Positions 61,909 through 64,000 of a stretch of 64,000 nucleotides of DNA are shown here, one piece after another (the stretch's first letter is position 1; every line of letters starts with the position of its first letter). The notes below the pieces were generated by a model. That model saw only the letters and a list, made by a program, of their open reading frames with translations. It searched no databases and was not told the origin of the DNA. A program made the position numbers and the translations under genes. The stretch is from Variovorax sp. J22G73 (lineage in GTDB: Bacteria; Pseudomonadota; Gammaproteobacteria; Burkholderiales; Burkholderiaceae_C): contig NZ_JASZYK010000008.1 in NCBI RefSeq assembly GCF_030317035.1, positions 186,001 to 250,000 on the forward strand. Direction: 5' to 3'.

Positions 61909-62652
61909 TCAGCGCCTCGCGCGCTCCTTCCGCGGCTCGTACCCGTACGAGTTGTCGAACCCGAACTGCCCGGCCGCGTCCATCGCCGTCATCTTCTTCA
62001 CCAGGTGCTGCTGCACCGGCTTCGGCAACGCGAAGTAGGTGCTGTTGGCCGTGGTTTTGCGCTCGCCGTCGAAGTGGCCGGTGACCGCGTGGATGGTGGC
62101 CTTGCTGCCCTTGTGAAAGGTCACCAGCTTGATGCGGCCCACGAAGTCGTCGTCGTCGATGTGCTCGGCGTCCTTCTGGTTGAAGAAGCGGTACACGAGC
62201 ACCGGGTCGACCAGGCCGTCGCCATCGATGTCCGCCAGCTCGATGAGCTTCGAGCGAAAGTTGACGCCCGCCTCGTCCTTGCCCGCGAAGTCGCGGATCG
62301 ACCACTCCTGCGTAAGCGTGTTGTCGGGCTCGACCTTGTACAGCGAGGCCCTGATCGTGGAGGACAGCAGCTCTTCCGCGAACGGCAGGTCCTGCTTTTC
62401 GCCGAGCAGCAGGGCGTGGCTGCCGGCCGCGTCGGTGTAGCAGTAGCGCTTGAACGCGCGGAGGTCGAAGCCGGCTTTCTTCAGCGCGTCTGCGCTCAGG
62501 AAGGGCGCGTTCGCGGGGCATTCACGGGCGGCGATGGCCGTGCCGGGCCGGCCCTGCGCATGGCTGCAGGTCGCTGACAAGGCAAGGGTTGCCAGTGCCG
62601 CAAGCGCCGCGAGTGTCGAAAGTGTCGCGAGCGAGAGGATCTTGCGTTGCAT
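61909..62652 (-). CDS. Exported protein of unknown function with FG-GAP-like segment
   Basis: The protein has 247 residues. It starts MQRKILSLATLSTLAALAAL, a long signal peptide ending near SHAQG. A segment ELADIDGDGLVDPVLVYRFF resembles the calcium-binding loop of FG-GAP/VCBS repeats, and DAEHIDDDDFVGRIKLVTFH is acidic. No family recognised beyond this. It lies 11 bases downstream of the thioesterase gene, likely in one operon. Confidence 0.7.
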   Translation of the reverse strand: MQRKILSLATLSTLAALAALATLALSATCSHAQGRPGTAIAARECPANAPFLSADALKKAGFDLRAFKRYCYTDAAGSHALLLGEKQDLPFAEELLSSTIRASLYKVEPDNTLTQEWSIRDFAGKDEAGVNFRSKLIELADIDGDGLVDPVLVYRFFNQKDAEHIDDDDFVGRIKLVTFHKGSKATIHAVTGHFDGERKTTANSTYFALPKPVQQHLVKKMTAMDAAGQFGFDNSYGYEPRKERARR

Positions 62653-62663
62653 CGCCCCCCGCC

Positions 62664-63086
62664 CTACTCGCCCACCAGCGTGCGCAGCCAGTCGGGCAGC
62701 GCCAGCGCCTTCTGCTTCGGAAAGTCGACCCAGATGGTGGTCGCGCCACCCGCCGCGCTGATGACCTCGGGCGACTCCTCGCGCGCCATGGTTCCCCAGG
62801 TCTCGAAGGTGGTGCGGCCCGGGTCGCTCACGTACATCTTCAGCAGCACGTTGCCCGGGTACTCGATCTGCCGGTAGAAGTTGCAGAAGGCGTTGACGAT
62901 GACCATGCCCTCGCCGCCGGGCTCGGGCTCGAAGCCGATGGAGCGCATCCAGTCGATGCGCGCGGTTTCCAGGTAGCGAAAGTAGGTGCCGTTGTTCAGG
63001 TGGCCCATGGCGTCCATGTCGCCCCAGCGGATGGGAATGGACGTTTCGTACACGAGCTTCTTCTTTTCGGGAATTTCGATTCTCAT
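62664..63086 (-). CDS. Acyl-CoA thioesterase, 4HBT hotdog fold
   Basis: The protein has 140 residues. The signature RWGDMDAMGHLNNGTYFRYLE contains the catalytic aspartate and family HxN, then ETARIDWMRSIGFEPEP and NAFCNFYRQIEYPGN. It hydrolyses acyl-CoA of unknown chain. It overlaps the stop of the EamA transporter (ATGA), so the two are coupled. Confidence 0.87.
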   Translation of the reverse strand: MRIEIPEKKKLVYETSIPIRWGDMDAMGHLNNGTYFRYLETARIDWMRSIGFEPEPGGEGMVIVNAFCNFYRQIEYPGNVLLKMYVSDPGRTTFETWGTMAREESPEVISAAGGATTIWVDFPKQKALALPDWLRTLVGE

Positions 63087-64000
63087 CGGTGCGCCTTGAT
63101 GGATGCGAGGATGCCCAGCACGAACAGCAGCGCCGCCACCCACTCGGTGGCCTGCGGCCAGCGGCCGTCCCAGACGAAGGAATAGACGAGCGCGAACAGC
63201 GTCTCGCTGACGATCAGTTGCCCGCACAGGCTGGCCGACAGCCGCTGGCTCGCGACGTTCCAGAGAATGGTGGCCAGCCACGACGAGCCGAAGCCGCTGG
63301 CCAGCGCGATCCACACGAACAGCATGCCGTCGGGCCGGGCGCGCAGCGTGGCCAGGTCGCTGCCCGCCACCAGCCACAGCAGCAACGCGCCCAGGCCGGT
63401 CGCCACGCCGAGCCAGTTGGCCCAGTCGGTCGCGTTGAGTTCGGCGTGGCGCTGCAGCCAGGAGGCGTTGAGCAGGCCGTACACCGTCCAGCTGGCCATG
63501 GCGGCCAGCGCCAGCGCAATGCCCCAGCCGAAGCGAGCCCCGCCCTGCCCCGTGCCGTGCTGCGCGGACCACGCGCCCCAGATCATCAGCGCGATGCCCG
63601 CGCCCGTAAGCAGCAGCCCCGGCAGCAGCGTGCGCAGCCGCAGGCCCGCGGGGCGGCCCAGCAGCATCATCCAGACGGGAATGGTGCCGATGATGAGGCT
63701 GGGCACCTCGGTGCCCGCGGCTTGGATGCCGAAGGCCAGCAACAGGTAGTAGCCGCTGAAGCCCAGCACGCTGAGGCCCAGCGCCGCCAAAGCCTGCCGC
63801 CCCGTGGGCCAGCGCACGGCGGCCGGCCGCGCGAACACGGCGATGCCCGAGATGGCGCCGAACACCAGGAAGCGCGCGGCGGTGATGTCGACCATGCCGA
63901 AGTGGCCGACCATGCGCGGCACCACGAACACCAGCCCCCACAGCGCGCCCGCGGCCAGCCCGGCCGCGACGCCGATCCACGCCCTCGGGCTCAGAGCGCG
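63083..64000 (-). CDS. EamA/DMT family transporter, N-terminus beyond window
   Basis: The frame is open to the right edge, so the extreme N-terminus is missing; 305 residues are present. Ten helices in two EamA repeats are visible, for example GIQAAGTEVPSLIIGTIPVW and SASLCGQLIVSETLFALVYS. Such carriers export metabolites or amino acids. The last residues overlap the thioesterase start. Confidence 0.82.
   Translation of the reverse strand, partial: RALSPRAWIGVAAGLAAGALWGLVFVVPRMVGHFGMVDITAARFLVFGAISGIAVFARPAAVRWPTGRQALAALGLSVLGFSGYYLLLAFGIQAAGTEVPSLIIGTIPVWMMLLGRPAGLRLRTLLPGLLLTGAGIALMIWGAWSAQHGTGQGGARFGWGIALALAAMASWTVYGLLNASWLQRHAELNATDWANWLGVATGLGALLLWLVAGSDLATLRARPDGMLFVWIALASGFGSSWLATILWNVASQRLSASLCGQLIVSETLFALVYSFVWDGRWPQATEWVAALLFVLGILASIKAHR

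Overview
The window is about 64 kb of GC-rich, gene-dense bacterial chromosome with no rRNA, tRNA, insertion sequence, prophage or CRISPR array that I can see. The gene content fits a metabolically versatile soil betaproteobacterium of the Comamonadaceae, most likely Variovorax or a close relative: many LysR and AraC regulators each beside its own target, a valine catabolic operon, a CoA-transferase pair, ethanolamine use, a periplasmic GMC/cytochrome c dehydrogenase, an OpgD-type glucan protein and a MacAB-type exporter. The genus is inferred from gene content and protein flavour, not from a marker gene.

Layout. 1-4375: a cut-off exported protein, a LysR/DUF1345/outer-membrane-protein operon, a divergent MFS transporter and a tiny membrane protein. 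4403-9594: a leftward valine catabolic operon (mmsA, an LprI-like exported protein, acyl-CoA dehydrogenase, 3-hydroxyisobutyryl-CoA hydrolase family, mmsB) with a divergent LysR regulator. 10694-16023: small unknown protein, LysR and divergent class V aminotransferase, DUF4241 protein, class III CoA-transferase. 16134-18247: 3-oxoacid CoA-transferase subunits A and B, divergent from a PAS-LuxR regulator across a perfect 10-bp palindromic operator. 18293-23903: AraC/short-chain dehydrogenase pairs, a small membrane peptide, a CoiA-like protein and a VOC protein.

24188-28254: DUF779 protein, acetaldehyde-type aldehyde dehydrogenase and a divergent sigma-54 activator, with a -24/-12 promoter between them. 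28380-35398: a LysR-HTH/nitroreductase fusion, an M24 peptidase/gamma-glutamylcyclotransferase fusion, a methyltransferase, OpgD, LysR/SDR and FKBP. 35567-39205: ethanolamine permease and eutBC, again behind a -24/-12 promoter. These two loci together make a complete route from ethanolamine to acetaldehyde to acetate and probably form one regulon controlled by the sigma-54 activator at 26311.

39344-42545: PAP2 phosphatase, small unknown proteins, a DHFR-like reductase and a small gene interrupted by an in-frame stop. 42922-49466: a tightly overlapping six-gene leftward operon of two DUF4198 periplasmic proteins, MacA, MacB, a TolC-type lipoprotein and a Fur-like regulator lacking metal ligands; a FecI/FecR pair (49807-51610) diverges from it with no TonB receptor nearby. 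51644-56376: three-subunit membrane dehydrogenase and an AhpD-like protein. 56490-61854: EptA-type phosphoethanolamine transferase, two PAP2 phosphatases and a divergent response regulator/histidine kinase, a likely envelope-lipid modification module. 61909-64000: exported protein, thioesterase and a cut-off EamA transporter.

All function calls come from reading motifs and family resemblance by eye; no database search was possible.
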